NCBI GenBank assembly: GCA_900541205.1
Contig: UQIV01000005.1
Location: 33,025-97,024, forward strand
DNA from: an uncultured Collinsella sp.
Lineage (GTDB): Bacteria; Actinomycetota; Coriobacteriia; Coriobacteriales; Coriobacteriaceae
Direction of reading: 5' to 3'
Length of the DNA: 64,000 nt
Shown: positions 43,167-50,512 of the stretch, piece after piece
Layout of the letters: the number at the start of each line of letters is the position of its first letter
How positions within the stretch are numbered: position 1 is the first letter of the stretch
The notes under the pieces: model-generated
Told to the model about the DNA's origin: nothing
Seen by the model: only the letters and a program-made list of their open reading frames with translations
The model's database searches: none
Made by a program: the position numbers and the translations under genes

Positions 43167-43997
43167 TTACGCGGAAAGCTGTGATGATCCGTTAGGGACG
43201 GAGGAAAAAGGATCATTTGAGGCGTCGCGCCAGCCAGCAGTTGCCCTTTTAACCGTTGCCTCACCCAGTCCACAACAACGCACAAGCTGACCGACCGTCA
43301 CGCCAGCCTTTCGTGCGCGTATCATGATTGCACTTCGTTGATTCTTATCGAGTGCCTTAATATCGCAGGCATCAAACGGGGCCGCGAGATGTCGAACAAG
43401 CCTCAGCGCATCTTCGTCTGATAGCTTTTCGCGCATTCCATAGGTCATTGAGTCTAGCCTCAGGACATCGTAAAGATGCCTTAGGTATGCGCGCTGATCA
43501 ACACACAGCGAAGACAGTTCTTGAACTCGGCACATATCGCAGAACGCAAATTCATCATGCCCCAATACAAACGCATTCAGGCTCGACCATCGATATCCAA
43601 GAAGGGAGCCGTCATACGCCCTAACGGGGTTTAAATGTACATAATCGATTGCAGTAAGAAAATGACTGTCATCTAAGACAGGAGTGCTGTAAAAGCGGTC
43701 CTGAAACAGATGGCCGACACGCTGGTGCCTTGTGTTGAAATAAAGCACATAGGAGGAGAGAGCCCGCTTCATTGAGGGAGACATGGCATCCTTTGGATCT
43801 TCCAATACAAGATGGAAGTGATTGGACATAAAGCACCATGACAAAACCGAGATCTCCGAATGGCAAAAACAGTTTTTCAAACGATGGAGCAATGCCATGC
43901 AATCGTCGTCATCCTCAAAAATGAGCTGATGAGCATTGCCTCTAGCGGTTACATGATATAGTCCGGTAGATGACTTTTGACGTGGCTGACGGGACAT
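43167..43997 (-). CDS. REP-associated tyrosine transposase (Y1_Tnp family)
   Basis: 276-residue RAYT-type HUH enzyme. The HUH motif is SNHFHLVL and the catalytic tyrosine segment is AIDYVHLNPVRAY; the C-terminal part (IMIRARKAGVTVGQLVRCCGLGEATVKRA) is a helix-turn-helix. The ATG at 43997 follows AAGGAG; upstream in-frame codons lack a site. The last 17 codons (about SNDPFSSVPNGSSQLSA) are written in the REP-like repeat at 43185-43215. Base composition is AT-richer than neighbours, a sign of acquisition. It is flanked on both sides by REP-like 31-mers. Confidence 0.92.
   Translation of the reverse strand: MSRQPRQKSSTGLYHVTARGNAHQLIFEDDDDCMALLHRLKNCFCHSEISVLSWCFMSNHFHLVLEDPKDAMSPSMKRALSSYVLYFNTRHQRVGHLFQDRFYSTPVLDDSHFLTAIDYVHLNPVRAYDGSLLGYRWSSLNAFVLGHDEFAFCDMCRVQELSSLCVDQRAYLRHLYDVLRLDSMTYGMREKLSDEDALRLVRHLAAPFDACDIKALDKNQRSAIMIRARKAGVTVGQLVRCCGLGEATVKRATAGWRDASNDPFSSVPNGSSQLSA
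43185..43215. repeat. REP-like 31-nt element, copy 2 (diverged, inside the transposase 3' end)
   Basis: Same pattern as copy 1, TGATCC...TAGGGACGGAGGAAAAAGGATCA, differing at a few positions, in direct orientation 53 bp from copy 1. It encodes the C-terminal tail of the transposase. Confidence 0.82.
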
Positions 43998-44119
43998 CTT
44001 GGCTCCTTTCGCAGAACGGTTTAACGGCGGGCAGTAGCCAATATGCGAAAGTGCCAAACATGCAAGCCCACAACAGGTAATACCCGTTTGAAACGAGCCC
44101 CATTCCAAATCATGCAAAA

Positions 44120-44203
44120 TGATCCCTTGGGGACGGAGGAAAACGGATCACCAGGCCCCTTGCGGACGGCAATGATCCGTTTTCCTCCGTCCCCAAGGGA
44201 TCA
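44120..44203. repeat. REP-like inverted pair upstream of the transposase
   Basis: Two 31-mers at 44120-44150 and 44173-44203 are perfect reverse complements, spaced by 22 bp. The first is identical to 43132-43162. This is the doublet geometry expected for a BIME-type RAYT substrate. It lies between the transposase and the rplX terminator, directly at the right-hand breakpoint of the ribosomal cluster. Confidence 0.9.
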
Positions 44204-44239
44204 AAAAGGCCCGGGTGCCGTGGGGCATCCGGGCCTTTG
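44203..44239 (-). terminator. rho-independent terminator after rplX
   Basis: On the minus strand AAAGGCCCGGATGCC and GGCACCCGGGCCTTTTTGA form a strong stem with one mismatch and a short loop, then TTTTT. It starts 26 bp past the rplX stop. It shows that the proximal ribosomal block ends here as a transcript. Confidence 0.88.
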
Positions 44240-44264
44240 CTAGCAACTTGATGTTGCGGGCAGC

Positions 44265-44570
44265 TTAGAACTTGTGGCCACACTTCTTGCAGACGCGCAG
44301 CTTGTTCTTGCCGTCCTTCTCGTGACCGACGCGGGTAACCTTACCGCACTCGGGGCAGACGAGATTGACGTTGGAGGCGTCGATGGGAGCCTCCTGCGAA
44401 ACGATGCCGCCCTGCTGGTTGGCAGCGTTGGGCTTGACGGCCTTCTTGACGACCGAAACGCCCTCGACAACGACCTTGTTCTCGGCGGGGAGAGCACGCA
44501 GGATAACGCCCTGCTTGCCGCGATCCTTACCAGAGAGAACCTGGACCTTATCGCCCTTCTTGATATACAT
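44265..44570 (-). CDS. rplX: 50S ribosomal protein L24
   Basis: Assembly-initiating large-subunit protein. The KOW start MYIKKGDKVQVLSGKDRGKQG is typical. The C-terminal half has CPECGKVTRVGHEK...RVCKKCGHKF, two CxxC pairs that would bind zinc. 101 residues. It is the last gene of the proximal block; its usual downstream neighbour rplE is at 8132-8689. Confidence 0.97.
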   Translation of the reverse strand: MYIKKGDKVQVLSGKDRGKQGVILRALPAENKVVVEGVSVVKKAVKPNAANQQGGIVSQEAPIDASNVNLVCPECGKVTRVGHEKDGKNKLRVCKKCGHKF

Positions 44571-44583
44571 ATATCTCCCCTAA

Positions 44584-44952
44584 CTACAGGGTCTCGGGAG
44601 CGAGCGAGACGATCTTCATGTACTTCTTGTCACGAAGCTCGCGAGCGACGGGCCCGAAGATACGGGTGCCGACGGGCGAACCATCGTTGTTGATGACAAC
44701 GCAGGCGTTCTCATCAAAGCGAATGTAGGAGCCATCCTTGCGGCGGATCTCCTTAACGGTGCGAACGACGACGCAACGGACAACGTCCTTCTTCTTGACG
44801 TTGGCGCCAGGGGTAGCCTCCTGGACAGCACCGATGAACACATCGCCGATGCCTGCATAACGACGCTTGGAACCGCCAAGCACCTTGATGCAGCGAATCT
44901 TGCGAGCGCCGGAGTTGTCGGCGACGTTCAGCATGGTTTGCATCTGAATCAT
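44584..44952 (-). CDS. rplN: 50S ribosomal protein L14
   Basis: 122-residue large-subunit protein at the 30S interface. MIQMQTMLNVADNSGARKIRCIKVLGG and SPVGTRIFGPVARELRDKKYMKIVSLAPE are unmistakable. GGAGG precedes the ATG. The 118-bp gap to rpsQ holds a structured region with CCGAAGA/TCTTCGG and GTATGC/GCATAC pairs. Confidence 0.98.
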   Translation of the reverse strand: MIQMQTMLNVADNSGARKIRCIKVLGGSKRRYAGIGDVFIGAVQEATPGANVKKKDVVRCVVVRTVKEIRRKDGSYIRFDENACVVINNDGSPVGTRIFGPVARELRDKKYMKIVSLAPETL

Positions 44953-44976
44953 GGTAGATGTTCCTCCGAACTAAGA

Positions 44977-45052
44977 ACCGAAGAGAGGTGCGCAGCCTTT
45001 ATACGGCCCGTGGTATGCAAGCCAGGCATACGCACATCTTCGGAAACGTACA
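44977..45052. other. structured intercistronic region between rpsQ and rplN
   Basis: Outer pair CCGAAGA / TCTTCGG encloses TGCG / CGCA and an inner stem GTATGC-aagccag-GCATAC. No T-run follows on the minus strand. It resembles a leader or processing element, possibly for a ribosomal protein autoregulator; this is inference from structure alone. Confidence 0.45.
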
Positions 45053-45070
45053 AGTCGTAAGAGCGACTGC

Positions 45071-45331
45071 TTATTTAGCGCGCTCGACGACCTCGATGAG
45101 GCGCCAACGCTTCATCTTGGACATAGGACGGGTCTCCATAACGCGGACGGTATCGCCCACGCCAGCCGTGCACTCCTCGTCGTGAGCGTGCAGCTTCTTG
45201 GAGCTGGTCATCATCTTGCCGTACTTGGGGTGACGCTTGCGCTCGGTGATGGTGACAACAATGGTCTTGGCACCGGAGACGGAGGTAACGACACCCGTAC
45301 GGACCTTACGCGAGTTACGCGAATCAGTCAT
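45071..45331 (-). CDS. rpsQ: 30S ribosomal protein S17
   Basis: 86-residue OB-fold protein binding 16S rRNA. The core RKVRTGVVTSVSGAKTIVVTI, KRHPKYGKMMTSSKKLHAHDEE and GDTVRVMETRPMSKMKRWRL matches the family. It lies 16 bp after rpmC. Confidence 0.97.
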   Translation of the reverse strand: MTDSRNSRKVRTGVVTSVSGAKTIVVTITERKRHPKYGKMMTSSKKLHAHDEECTAGVGDTVRVMETRPMSKMKRWRLIEVVERAK

Positions 45332-45347
45332 GTTCTCTCCTTAGGTC

Positions 45348-45563
45348 CTACTCGGCGACAGCGGACTTCTCCGCTGCGATCTCGCGGGCGCGCTGCTCCG
45401 TGAGGACGCGAGCGATGTCCTTCTTCACGGTGTTGACGCGAGCGGTGTTGTCCAGCTGGCTGGTGGCCATCTGGAAACGAAGGTTAAAGAGCTCGGCGCG
45501 CATTTCCTTCAGCTTCTCAACGAGCTGAGCGTCCGAGAGCTCACGAATCTCTGCGGGCTTCAT
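45348..45563 (-). CDS. rpmC: 50S ribosomal protein L29
   Basis: 71-residue two-helix protein near the exit tunnel. MKPAEIRELSDAQLVEKLKEMRAELFNLRFQ is the family signature. Its start overlaps the rplP stop by one base, indicating coupled translation. Confidence 0.97.
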   Translation of the reverse strand: MKPAEIRELSDAQLVEKLKEMRAELFNLRFQMATSQLDNTARVNTVKKDIARVLTEQRAREIAAEKSAVAE

Positions 45564-46066
45564 TAGTTCTCCTCCTTGGCGGCGGCGGCGTCCTCAGCAG
45601 CCCACTTGGCCTCGAGAGCGGCCTCCTCAGCCATCTCCTTCTCGATGCGCTGCTCAGCGTTCTTAGCAGCAACAATCTTGGTCTTGATGGGAAGCTTGTG
45701 CTGTGCAAGACGCAGAGCCTCACGAGCGACCTCCTCGGGCACGCCCTTGACCTCGAACATGATGCGGCCGGGCTTGACGACGGCCACCCACTCCTCGGGG
45801 TTACCCTTACCAGAACCCATGCGAGTCTCAGCAGGCTTCTTGGTGATGGGCTTATCGGGGAAGATCGTGATGTAGACACGACCGCCACGCTTCATGTAGC
45901 GGGTCATGGCAATACGAGCGGCCTCGATCTGACGGTTGGTGATCCAATGGGCCTCGAGAGCCTGGATACCAAACTCGCCGAAATGCAGCTCGGTATTACC
46001 CTTGGCCTGGCCCTTCATGGAGCCACGCTGCACCTTGCGGTGAAGAATACGCTTAGGGGCAAGCAC
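45563..46066 (-). CDS. rplP: 50S ribosomal protein L16 with extended C-terminus
   Basis: Large-subunit protein at the A-site tRNA elbow. MLAPKRILHRKVQRGSMKG, the ITNRQIEAARIAMTRYMKRGGRVYI segment and RMGSGKGNPEEWVAVVKPG identify it. At 167 residues it is about 25 longer than usual; the extra tail (EKEMAEEAALEAKWAAEDAAAAKEEN) is alanine- and glutamate-rich, probably helical and exposed. One-base overlaps with rpmC and rpsC. Confidence 0.97.
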   Translation of the reverse strand: MLAPKRILHRKVQRGSMKGQAKGNTELHFGEFGIQALEAHWITNRQIEAARIAMTRYMKRGGRVYITIFPDKPITKKPAETRMGSGKGNPEEWVAVVKPGRIMFEVKGVPEEVAREALRLAQHKLPIKTKIVAAKNAEQRIEKEMAEEAALEAKWAAEDAAAAKEEN

Positions 46067-46776
46067 TACTGACCCCTCCTCTCGGAGTTACGACGACGAG
46101 GACGGGAAGAGCCCTCGAGTGCAGGGTTGGGAACAGGCTGGCCCGGGAGCTTCTCGCCCAGGTAGATCCAGACCTTCACGCCGCAAGCGCCCATGGTGGT
46201 GCTGGCGACAGCCGTGCCGTAGTCGATCTTGGCACGGAGGGTGTGCAGAGGCACGCGACCCTCGCGGTACCACTCACGACGGCCCATCTCGGCACCGCCG
46301 AGACGACCGGAGCACTGGATACGGATGCCCTTAGCGCCGGCCTTGCGGGCGGACTGGACAGCCTTGCGCATAGCGCGACGGAAGGCAACGCGGCCCTCGA
46401 GCTGCTCGGCGATAGACTGAGCAACGAGGTTGGCGTCAAGCTCGGGGCGCTTGATCTCGACAACGTCGACGGAGAGCTGGCCCTTGGAGACGCCAGCGAC
46501 CTTCTCGAGCTCGGTGCGGAGGGTATCGATCTCGGCACCCTTCTTACCGATGACAACGCCGGGGCGAGCGGTGAGGATGATGACCTTCACCTTGTCGCCA
46601 GCGCGCTCGATCTCGACGCGGGAGACAGCTGCGCGGGAAAGACGCTTCTCGAGGTACTTGCGAATCTCGAGATCGTTACCGAGGGTCTTAGCGTAATCCT
46701 TCTCTGCGAACCAGCGGGAGCGCCAGTTCTCGGTGATGCCAAGACGGAAGCCGGTGGGGTAGACTTTCTGACCCAT
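46066..46776 (-). CDS. rpsC: 30S ribosomal protein S3
   Basis: Head protein lining the mRNA entry. The 236 residues have MGQKVYPTGFRLGITENWRSRWFA, the KH domain (VKVIILTARPGVVIGKKGAEID) and the S3 C-terminal domain (GRLGGAEMGRREWYREGRVPLHTLRA). Follows rplV by 6 bp. Confidence 0.98.
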   Translation of the reverse strand: MGQKVYPTGFRLGITENWRSRWFAEKDYAKTLGNDLEIRKYLEKRLSRAAVSRVEIERAGDKVKVIILTARPGVVIGKKGAEIDTLRTELEKVAGVSKGQLSVDVVEIKRPELDANLVAQSIAEQLEGRVAFRRAMRKAVQSARKAGAKGIRIQCSGRLGGAEMGRREWYREGRVPLHTLRAKIDYGTAVASTTMGACGVKVWIYLGEKLPGQPVPNPALEGSSRPRRRNSERRGQ

Positions 46777-46782
46777 ACAGCT

Positions 46783-47154
46783 TTACGCCTCCTTTCGAGG
46801 AGCAACGACGACGGTGATGTGGGAAGTACGCTTCAGAATGCGAGAAGCGGAACCCTTGGCGCGGGGACGGATGCGCTTAAGCGTCGGACCCTCGTCAACA
46901 TAGGCAGCGGCGACAACCAGGTTGTCGGCACGCAGACCGTTGTTGTTCTCGGCGTTCGCAACGGCGGAACGGAGAACCTTCTCGACATCCACGGCGACGG
47001 CGCGGTCGCAGAAGTGGAGGATGTCGAAGGCCTGAGCGACAGGCTTGCGGCGGATCAGATCGACCACCAGGCGGGCCTTGCTGGGGGAAACACGCACGTA
47101 CTTAGCGACGGCGCGAACCTCGGTGGCCTCAGTTTCAATAGACTTAGTTGCCAT
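46783..47154 (-). CDS. rplV: 50S ribosomal protein L22
   Basis: 123-residue protein whose beta-hairpin lines the exit tunnel. AVAKYVRVSPSKARLVVDLIRRK and VYDEGPTLKRIRPRAKG-type segment (here AYVDEGPTLKRIRPRAKGSASRI) are diagnostic. Lies 14 bp after rpsS. Confidence 0.97.
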   Translation of the reverse strand: MATKSIETEATEVRAVAKYVRVSPSKARLVVDLIRRKPVAQAFDILHFCDRAVAVDVEKVLRSAVANAENNNGLRADNLVVAAAYVDEGPTLKRIRPRAKGSASRILKRTSHITVVVAPRKEA

Positions 47155-47168
47155 TTACGGTTAACCCC

Positions 47169-47429
47169 CTATTTGGCCTTGTGGCCACGGAACGTACGAG
47201 TCGGCGCGAACTCGCCGAGCTTGTGACCAACCATGGACTCGGTAACATACACGGGCACATGCTTGCGGCCGTCGTGGACGGCGATGGTGTGACCAACCAT
47301 CTCGGGGAAGATGGTGGACGCGCGGGACCAGGTCTTCACGACGTCCTTCTTGCCAGCCTCGTTCATCGCGGTGATACGCGAGAGAAGGCGAGTCTCCACG
47401 AACGGGCCCTTTTTGAGACTTCTGCTCAT
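47169..47429 (-). CDS. rpsS: 30S ribosomal protein S19
   Basis: 86-residue head protein. MSRSLKKGPFVETRLLSRI, TWSRASTIFPEMVGHTIAVHDGRKHVPVYV and MVGHKLGEFAPTRTF are family hallmarks. The C-terminal tail is a few residues shorter than the usual 92. Between rplB (32 bp) and rplV. Confidence 0.97.
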   Translation of the reverse strand: MSRSLKKGPFVETRLLSRITAMNEAGKKDVVKTWSRASTIFPEMVGHTIAVHDGRKHVPVYVTESMVGHKLGEFAPTRTFRGHKAK

Positions 47430-47461
47430 AAGTGCTTTCTCCTAAAACTCGGTATCCGAAA

Positions 47462-48292
47462 TTACTTCTTACGGCGACGAATGATGTGCTGGTTCGAGAC
47501 CTTCTTCTTCTTGCGCGTACGAAGGCCCTTCGTCGGCTTACCCCAGGGGGTAACGGAGGGACGACCAGAGGTGTGGTTCTTGCCCTCGCCACCGCCGTGC
47601 GGGTGGTCGACAGGGTTCATGACGGTACCGCGGACGGTCGGGCGCACGTTCATGTGACGCTTACGGCCGGCCTTGCCGATGACGATGTTGGAGTGATCGG
47701 CGTTGCCGACCTCACCGACGGTGGCGCGGCAGGTAACGAGGATGCGGCGCATCTCGGAGGAAGGCATACGGACGATGGCGTACTTGCCCTCCTTGCCCAT
47801 CAGCTGGCAGGAGTTACCGGCGGAACGGGCGATAGCAGCGCCCTTGCCCGGCTGGAACTCGACGGCGTGGATGAGCGTACCGACGGGGATGTCGGCGAGG
47901 GGCAGAGCGTTGCCCGGCTTGATGTCGGCGTCAGAACCGGACATGATGGTCTGACCGACCTCGAGGCCCTTGGGGGCCAGGATGTAGCGCTTCTCACCGT
48001 CAGCGTAGTGCAGCAGAGCGATGCGAGCGGAACGGTTCGGATCGTACTCGATCGTGGCAACCTTGGCGGGCACGCCGTCCTTGTTGCGCTTGAAGTCGAT
48101 CACGCGGTAACGACGCTTCACGCCGCCGCCCTGGTGGCGGGTGGTGATGCGGCCGTTGTTGTTACGACCGGCCTTCTTGGGCAGGGGCTCGAGAAGAGAC
48201 TTCTCGGGCTTGGTGCAGGTGATTTCAGAGAAATCGGAGATCGTCTGCCAACGCCTACCAGCGGAGGTCGGCTTAAGGTGCTTTACAGCCAT
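47462..48292 (-). CDS. rplB: 50S ribosomal protein L2
   Basis: Core 23S rRNA-binding protein needed for peptidyl transfer. The 276 residues start MAVKHLKPTSAGRRWQTISDF after AAAGGG; the upstream in-frame extension has no ribosome-binding site. KAGRNNNGRITTRHQGGGVKRRYR and the C-terminal MNPVDHPHGGGEGKNHTSGRPSVTPWG carry the conserved active-site-near histidine. The 179-bp gap to rplW contains a strong hairpin and a motif shared with the rplC leader. Confidence 0.98.
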   Translation of the reverse strand: MAVKHLKPTSAGRRWQTISDFSEITCTKPEKSLLEPLPKKAGRNNNGRITTRHQGGGVKRRYRVIDFKRNKDGVPAKVATIEYDPNRSARIALLHYADGEKRYILAPKGLEVGQTIMSGSDADIKPGNALPLADIPVGTLIHAVEFQPGKGAAIARSAGNSCQLMGKEGKYAIVRMPSSEMRRILVTCRATVGEVGNADHSNIVIGKAGRKRHMNVRPTVRGTVMNPVDHPHGGGEGKNHTSGRPSVTPWGKPTKGLRTRKKKKVSNQHIIRRRKK

Positions 48293-48373
48293 TACAATCC
48301 CTTTCAATAGGAATCCGTTAGCCATCGCAGACAGGGATTCGAGGTTCTGCCTCGGGTGCGATGACACCGGACG

Positions 48374-48398
48374 TATACACGGTTCCGGGCGTGTCCAT
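48374..48398. repeat. 25-nt motif shared with the rplC leader, copy A
   Basis: TATACACGGTTCCGGGCGTG then TCCAT. It matches 50239-50263 at 21 of 25 positions and lies in the same sense upstream of rplB. On the minus strand it ends in GTGTATAC, so a -10 element is possible. Confidence 0.55.
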
Positions 48399-48417
48399 TT
48401 TATACGCCCAAAACCTT

Positions 48418-48453
48418 GAGCTCTCGCCTCCCCTATTTGGGAGGCATGAGCTC
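48418..48453. other. strong hairpin between rplW and rplB
   Basis: GAGCTC-GCCTCCC paired with GGGAGGC-GAGCTC across a 6-nt loop with one 2-nt internal mismatch. No T-run follows on the minus strand. Candidate attenuation or processing site in the operon. Confidence 0.55.
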
Positions 48454-48471
48454 ACTCAACAGCAGCGAGTC

Positions 48472-48759
48472 TTAGGCCTGGTTGCCAAAGACCTCGATGG
48501 TGTCGCCCTCGGCCAGCGTGACGATGGCCTTCTTCCAAGAACGGGTCTTGCCGGCGACATAGCGCACGCGCTTGGTCTTGGGCTTGACCGTCAGGGTGTT
48601 CACGCGAACGACCTTGACGCCGAAGATCTCCTCGACAGCGTCCTTAATCTGATACTTGTTAGCATCCTTGGCGACCTCGAACGTGTACTTGTTCAGCTCC
48701 ATGCCGGAGAAGGAACGCTCGGACACGATCGGACGGATGATGATCTCGTGGGCGGTCAT
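48472..48759 (-). CDS. rplW: 50S ribosomal protein L23
   Basis: 95-residue exit-tunnel protein that docks trigger factor and SRP. IIIRPIVSERSFSGMELNKYTFEVAKDANKYQIKDAVEEIFGVKV and VNTLTVKPKTKRV are typical, including the exposed glutamate (VSER) that binds trigger factor. Stop-start junction with rplD is zero-gap. Confidence 0.97.
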   Translation of the reverse strand: MTAHEIIIRPIVSERSFSGMELNKYTFEVAKDANKYQIKDAVEEIFGVKVVRVNTLTVKPKTKRVRYVAGKTRSWKKAIVTLAEGDTIEVFGNQA

Positions 48760-49386
48760 TTATGCAAGCACCTCCCCGAAGTGAGCGGCGATGTCGGCGG
48801 GCATCAGCACGGCGTTGTTGTTGACGAGATCGTAGGTGTTGGCCTCGTCGGCAGTGATGATGAACGTCTTGGGAATGTTGCGGAACGACAGGTAGGCGTT
48901 GACGTCCTCATCGCGAACGATGATGGTCAGACGCTTGCCCTCAAGGCCGAGAGCCTTGAGCATGGCGACGGCAGCCTTGGTGGAAGGCTTCTCGAAGCCG
49001 TAGTCGTCGACGAGCACGAGCTCGCCATCGGCCAGCTTGGCGGACAGCGCGGAGCGCATAGCCAGCTTGACCTCCTTGTTGTTCATACGCTTAGCGTAGG
49101 AACGGGGCTTGGGGGCGAAGACGACGCCACCGTGACGCCACTGGGCAGCACGGATGGAACCCTGGCGGGCACGGCCGGTGCCCTTCTGACGCCAAGGCTT
49201 CTTGCCGCCACCGGAAACCTCAGAGCGGCCCTTAGCGGACTGGGTGCCCTGACGCCAAGAGGCCATCTGGCACTTGACGATGTGGTGCATAACGTGGATG
49301 TTCGGCTCGATGCCGTACACCTCAGCGGCGAGCTCGGCCTCGGCGACCTTCTTGCCCTCGCTGTTCTTTACTTCAAACTTTGCCAT
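48760..49386 (-). CDS. rplD: 50S ribosomal protein L4
   Basis: 208-residue protein with a long loop reaching into the exit tunnel; in E. coli it autoregulates the S10 operon. The loop region RQGTQSAKGRSEVSGGGKKPWRQKGTGRARQGSIRAAQWRHGG is present in full. The C-terminal DDYGFEKPSTKAAVAML domain is normal. Lies 46 bp after rplC. Confidence 0.97.
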   Translation of the reverse strand: MAKFEVKNSEGKKVAEAELAAEVYGIEPNIHVMHHIVKCQMASWRQGTQSAKGRSEVSGGGKKPWRQKGTGRARQGSIRAAQWRHGGVVFAPKPRSYAKRMNNKEVKLAMRSALSAKLADGELVLVDDYGFEKPSTKAAVAMLKALGLEGKRLTIIVRDEDVNAYLSFRNIPKTFIITADEANTYDLVNNNAVLMPADIAAHFGEVLA

Positions 49387-49432
49387 TTAAGTGTTCTCCT
49401 TGGTATGACGCTGGGCTAAATGGGCTGGGCCC

Positions 49433-50053
49433 TTAGGCCATACGGATGGCGACGAGACCATTCTTGGCACCCGGGACAGCGCCCTTGACCAAGATGAGGT
49501 TCTGCTCGGCATCGATGCGGACAACGGAAAGGTTCTTGACGGTAACGCGCTCGTTACCCATGTGACCGGCCATCTTGACGCCCTTGAGGACGCGCGCAGG
49601 ATAGGCGCACTGACCGATAGAACCGGGGTGACGCTGGAAGTGAGAACCATGCGTCATAGGACCGCGGCGCTGACCCCAGCGCTTGATGCGACCCTGGAAG
49701 CCCTTACCCTTGGAGGTACCGATGACGTCGACCTTCTCGACATCAGCGAAATCAGCGACGGTGACGACCTCGCCGACCTTGTGCTCCTCGCCGTTCTCGA
49801 CGCGGACCTCACGAAGGAAACGGACAGGCTCGACGCCAGCCTTGGCGAAGTGACCAGCCATGGGCTTGTTCACGTTCTTGGCCTTGATGTCGCCGAAACC
49901 GATCTGGACGGCGTCATAGCCGTCGGTTGCCTGAGTTTTAACCTGCGAGACAGCGCAGGGGCCAGCCTGGATGACCGTGACGGGAACGACGTTGTCGTCC
50001 TCGTCCCAAACCTGGGTCATGCCAATCTTGCGGCCGAGAATCATGCTGATCAA
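49433..50053 (-). CDS. rplC: 50S ribosomal protein L3
   Basis: 206-residue assembly protein near the peptidyl transferase centre. ILGRKIGMTQVWDEDDNVVPVTVIQAGP and the loop GQRRGPMTHGSHFQRHPGSIGQCAYPARVLKG are diagnostic. The start is a TTG (50053) giving MISMILG or the ATG three codons later; neither has a clear ribosome-binding site. In other bacteria rpsJ lies just upstream, but here it is missing and the next 459 bp have no gene. Confidence 0.95.
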   Translation of the reverse strand: MISMILGRKIGMTQVWDEDDNVVPVTVIQAGPCAVSQVKTQATDGYDAVQIGFGDIKAKNVNKPMAGHFAKAGVEPVRFLREVRVENGEEHKVGEVVTVADFADVEKVDVIGTSKGKGFQGRIKRWGQRRGPMTHGSHFQRHPGSIGQCAYPARVLKGVKMAGHMGNERVTVKNLSVVRIDAEQNLILVKGAVPGAKNGLVAIRMA

Positions 50054-50238
50054 GATATGATCCCAACTCTCGCGTGGTCTTGGGACAATGCGTACACCAC
50101 CGAGCGTACGCCCCTAGAGGACCACTACTTACACGACGTGCTCCCCAGCCTTGTATTTCGCCCGGACTACCTGACAACCCTATTAAGCAGGCATTTTGTC
50201 CAGCCAGAATACTCCCCTGGTTTCACACAGCTGTTTAG

Positions 50239-50263
50239 TATACACGGCTGCGGGCGTATCCAT
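50239..50263. repeat. 25-nt motif shared with the rplW-rplB gap, copy B
   Basis: TATACACGGCTGCGGGCGTA then TCCAT. On the minus strand it ends GTGTATACT, about 185 bp upstream of rplC, and may include the -10 box (TATACT) of the rplC operon promoter. A good -35 was not found. Confidence 0.5.
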
Positions 50264-50305
50264 CGAGATTCATATTTCACTCACATTGTTTACGCAGGTA
50301 AAGTG

Positions 50306-50482
50306 CGTGGCACGTTCCCAGTGTGCGGCGGAGGGGGCGGGCCTGAGACATATTAAGGTTGCTGCTCTACAGTCCTGCTCACGACGGAGAGCACATTAAG
50401 TGCTCTCCTGTTCGTGCGGAACTCGCGACAACCTTAATATGTCTCAGGCCCGCCCCCTCCGCCGCACACTGGGAACGCCACG
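50306..50482. repeat. 177-bp long palindrome upstream of rplC
   Basis: Arms of 54-56 nt are almost perfect reverse complements. The left arm starts CGTGGCACGTTCCCAGTGTG and ends ATATTAAGGTTG; the right arm differs only by a 2-nt gap (AC) near its outer end. The centre has its own perfect stem GGAGAGCAC-attaa-GTGCTCTCC (50386-50408). It occupies the gap where rpsJ would be expected and ends 31 bp from the histidine phosphatase stop. No coding potential was seen in the 50054-50512 gap. Confidence 0.88.
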
Positions 50483-50512
50483 TTGATGTCTGCTAAACCT
50501 TGCTCGCCCAGG

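Noticed and set aside
50054..50512. A hidden or degraded rpsJ in the rplC leader
   Set aside because: None of the frames shows S10 motifs and the palindrome occupies most of the space.
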